DNA of 64,000 bases from an uncultured Pelagibacteraceae bacterium (lineage in GTDB: Bacteria; Pseudomonadota; Alphaproteobacteria; Pelagibacterales; Pelagibacteraceae), in NCBI GenBank assembly GCA_902543295.1, contig CACBXW010000004.1:112808-176807 (forward strand). Reading direction: 5' to 3'. The stretch's first letter is position 1, and each line of letters begins with the position of its first letter. The notes under the pieces were generated by a model. That model had not been told where the DNA came from, did not search any database, and saw only the letters and a program-made list of their open reading frames with translations. This document shows positions 63,658 to 64,000 of the stretch, one piece after another. The position numbers and the translations under genes were made by a program.

Positions 63658-64000
63658 TGAAACTCAAAATATATTCTTATAAGGGTGTCAAAAGCACTAA
63701 TGATACAGCAATAAGATTAATCAAACAAAACATAAAACAAGGTATAGTTACTAGCGATATCCAAACTAATGGAAAAGGACAAAGGGGAAAAAAATGGGTT
63801 TCTAGAAGAGGAAATCTTTTTATTTCAATTTTTTTTCCTATTAACAAAAGTTTAAATTTAAAAAAAATTACATTTTCAAATCTTAAAATAATAAAAAATA
63901 TTTTAAAAAATATTGTTCCATATAAAATCAATATTAAACTACCAAATGATTTAAAAATAATGAATAAAAAGGTATGCGGAATTCTTCAAGAAATAATTCA
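63657..64000 (+). CDS. birA: biotin-[acetyl-CoA-carboxylase] ligase (3' partial)
   Basis: The first 114 residues of a biotin protein ligase, cut by the window end. YKGVKSTNDTAIRL contains the STN(D) motif, TNGKGQRGKKWVSRRGNLF matches the GRGRxGxxW biotin/ATP loop, and LPNDLKIMNKKVCGILQE matches the WPND and KxxGxL-E motifs. The N-terminal DNA-binding domain of E. coli BirA is absent, so it attaches biotin to acetyl-CoA carboxylase without acting as a repressor. It starts in one-base overlap with nuoN, a known alphaproteobacterial arrangement. Confidence 0.9.
   Translation, partial: MKLKIYSYKGVKSTNDTAIRLIKQNIKQGIVTSDIQTNGKGQRGKKWVSRRGNLFISIFFPINKSLNLKKITFSNLKIIKNILKNIVPYKINIKLPNDLKIMNKKVCGILQEII

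Noticed and set aside
1..64000. CRISPR arrays, prophage or insertion sequences
   Set aside because: No regularly spaced repeats, transposase or phage genes, or flanking inverted repeats were seen on either strand.

Overview
The window looks like a stretch of a Pelagibacterales (SAR11) chromosome. I infer this from the strongly AT-rich composition, very short or overlapping gene junctions, abundant TRAP and ABC substrate-binding proteins, and the alphaproteobacterial order tRNA-Leu, tig, clpP, clpX, lon, tRNA-Val, tRNA-Asp, nuoA-N, birA. Nearly all bases are coding. No insertion sequence, prophage, CRISPR array or rRNA gene was seen, and no gene-free stretch exceeds 300 bases.

Positions 1-2489 hold the tail of a secreted FG-GAP/UnbV protein and three unrecognised small genes. 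Positions 2578-7368 form a plus-strand unit: a DctP-type TRAP transporter (dctPQM), a crotonase and a class III CoA-transferase. It converges on a minus-strand pair, a large FAD/Fe-S D-2-hydroxyacid dehydrogenase and an enolase-superfamily dehydratase, which is divergent from a glyoxylate-type aminotransferase. Together these suggest uptake and catabolism of an organic or hydroxy acid. Positions 12677-17008 hold a renalase-like oxidoreductase and a set of envelope proteins, including a coiled-coil serine protease. Positions 17011-22671 are a tightly packed six-gene minus-strand operon (GMC oxidoreductase, TerC, SDR, M23 peptidase, hydratase, M24-fold protein). Positions 22807-28384 hold a second TRAP system (TakP-like), an NCS1 permease and a zinc alcohol dehydrogenase.

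Positions 29665-42358 form a phosphorus and glycerol scavenging island. It contains a short glpD, ugpB-A-E-E-C with a tandem duplicated ugpE, a glycerophosphodiesterase, a 2H-phosphoesterase (DUF1868 type), a UshA-like 5'-nucleotidase, glycerol kinase and a histidine phosphatase. Together these could import glycerophosphodiesters or glycerol-3-phosphate, release glycerol-3-phosphate, phosphate and nucleosides, and feed glycerol-3-phosphate into central metabolism through GlpD.

Positions 43495-49706 are the proteostasis cluster with three tRNAs. Positions 49790-63657 are the complete 14-gene respiratory complex I operon, followed by the start of birA, cut by the window edge.

The more unusual signals are these. 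Hairpins sit directly after all three substrate-binding protein genes, which also carry the only clear Shine-Dalgarno sequences I noticed. The ugpE gene is duplicated in tandem. A 26-base repeat flanks the ushA-like gene. An M24-fold protein has lost its metal ligands. Trigger factor carries a long lysine-rich tail and starts 6 bases after a tRNA. An ATGCTT-stop overlap recurs inside the nuo operon. All functional calls come from motif recognition by eye; no database search was run.
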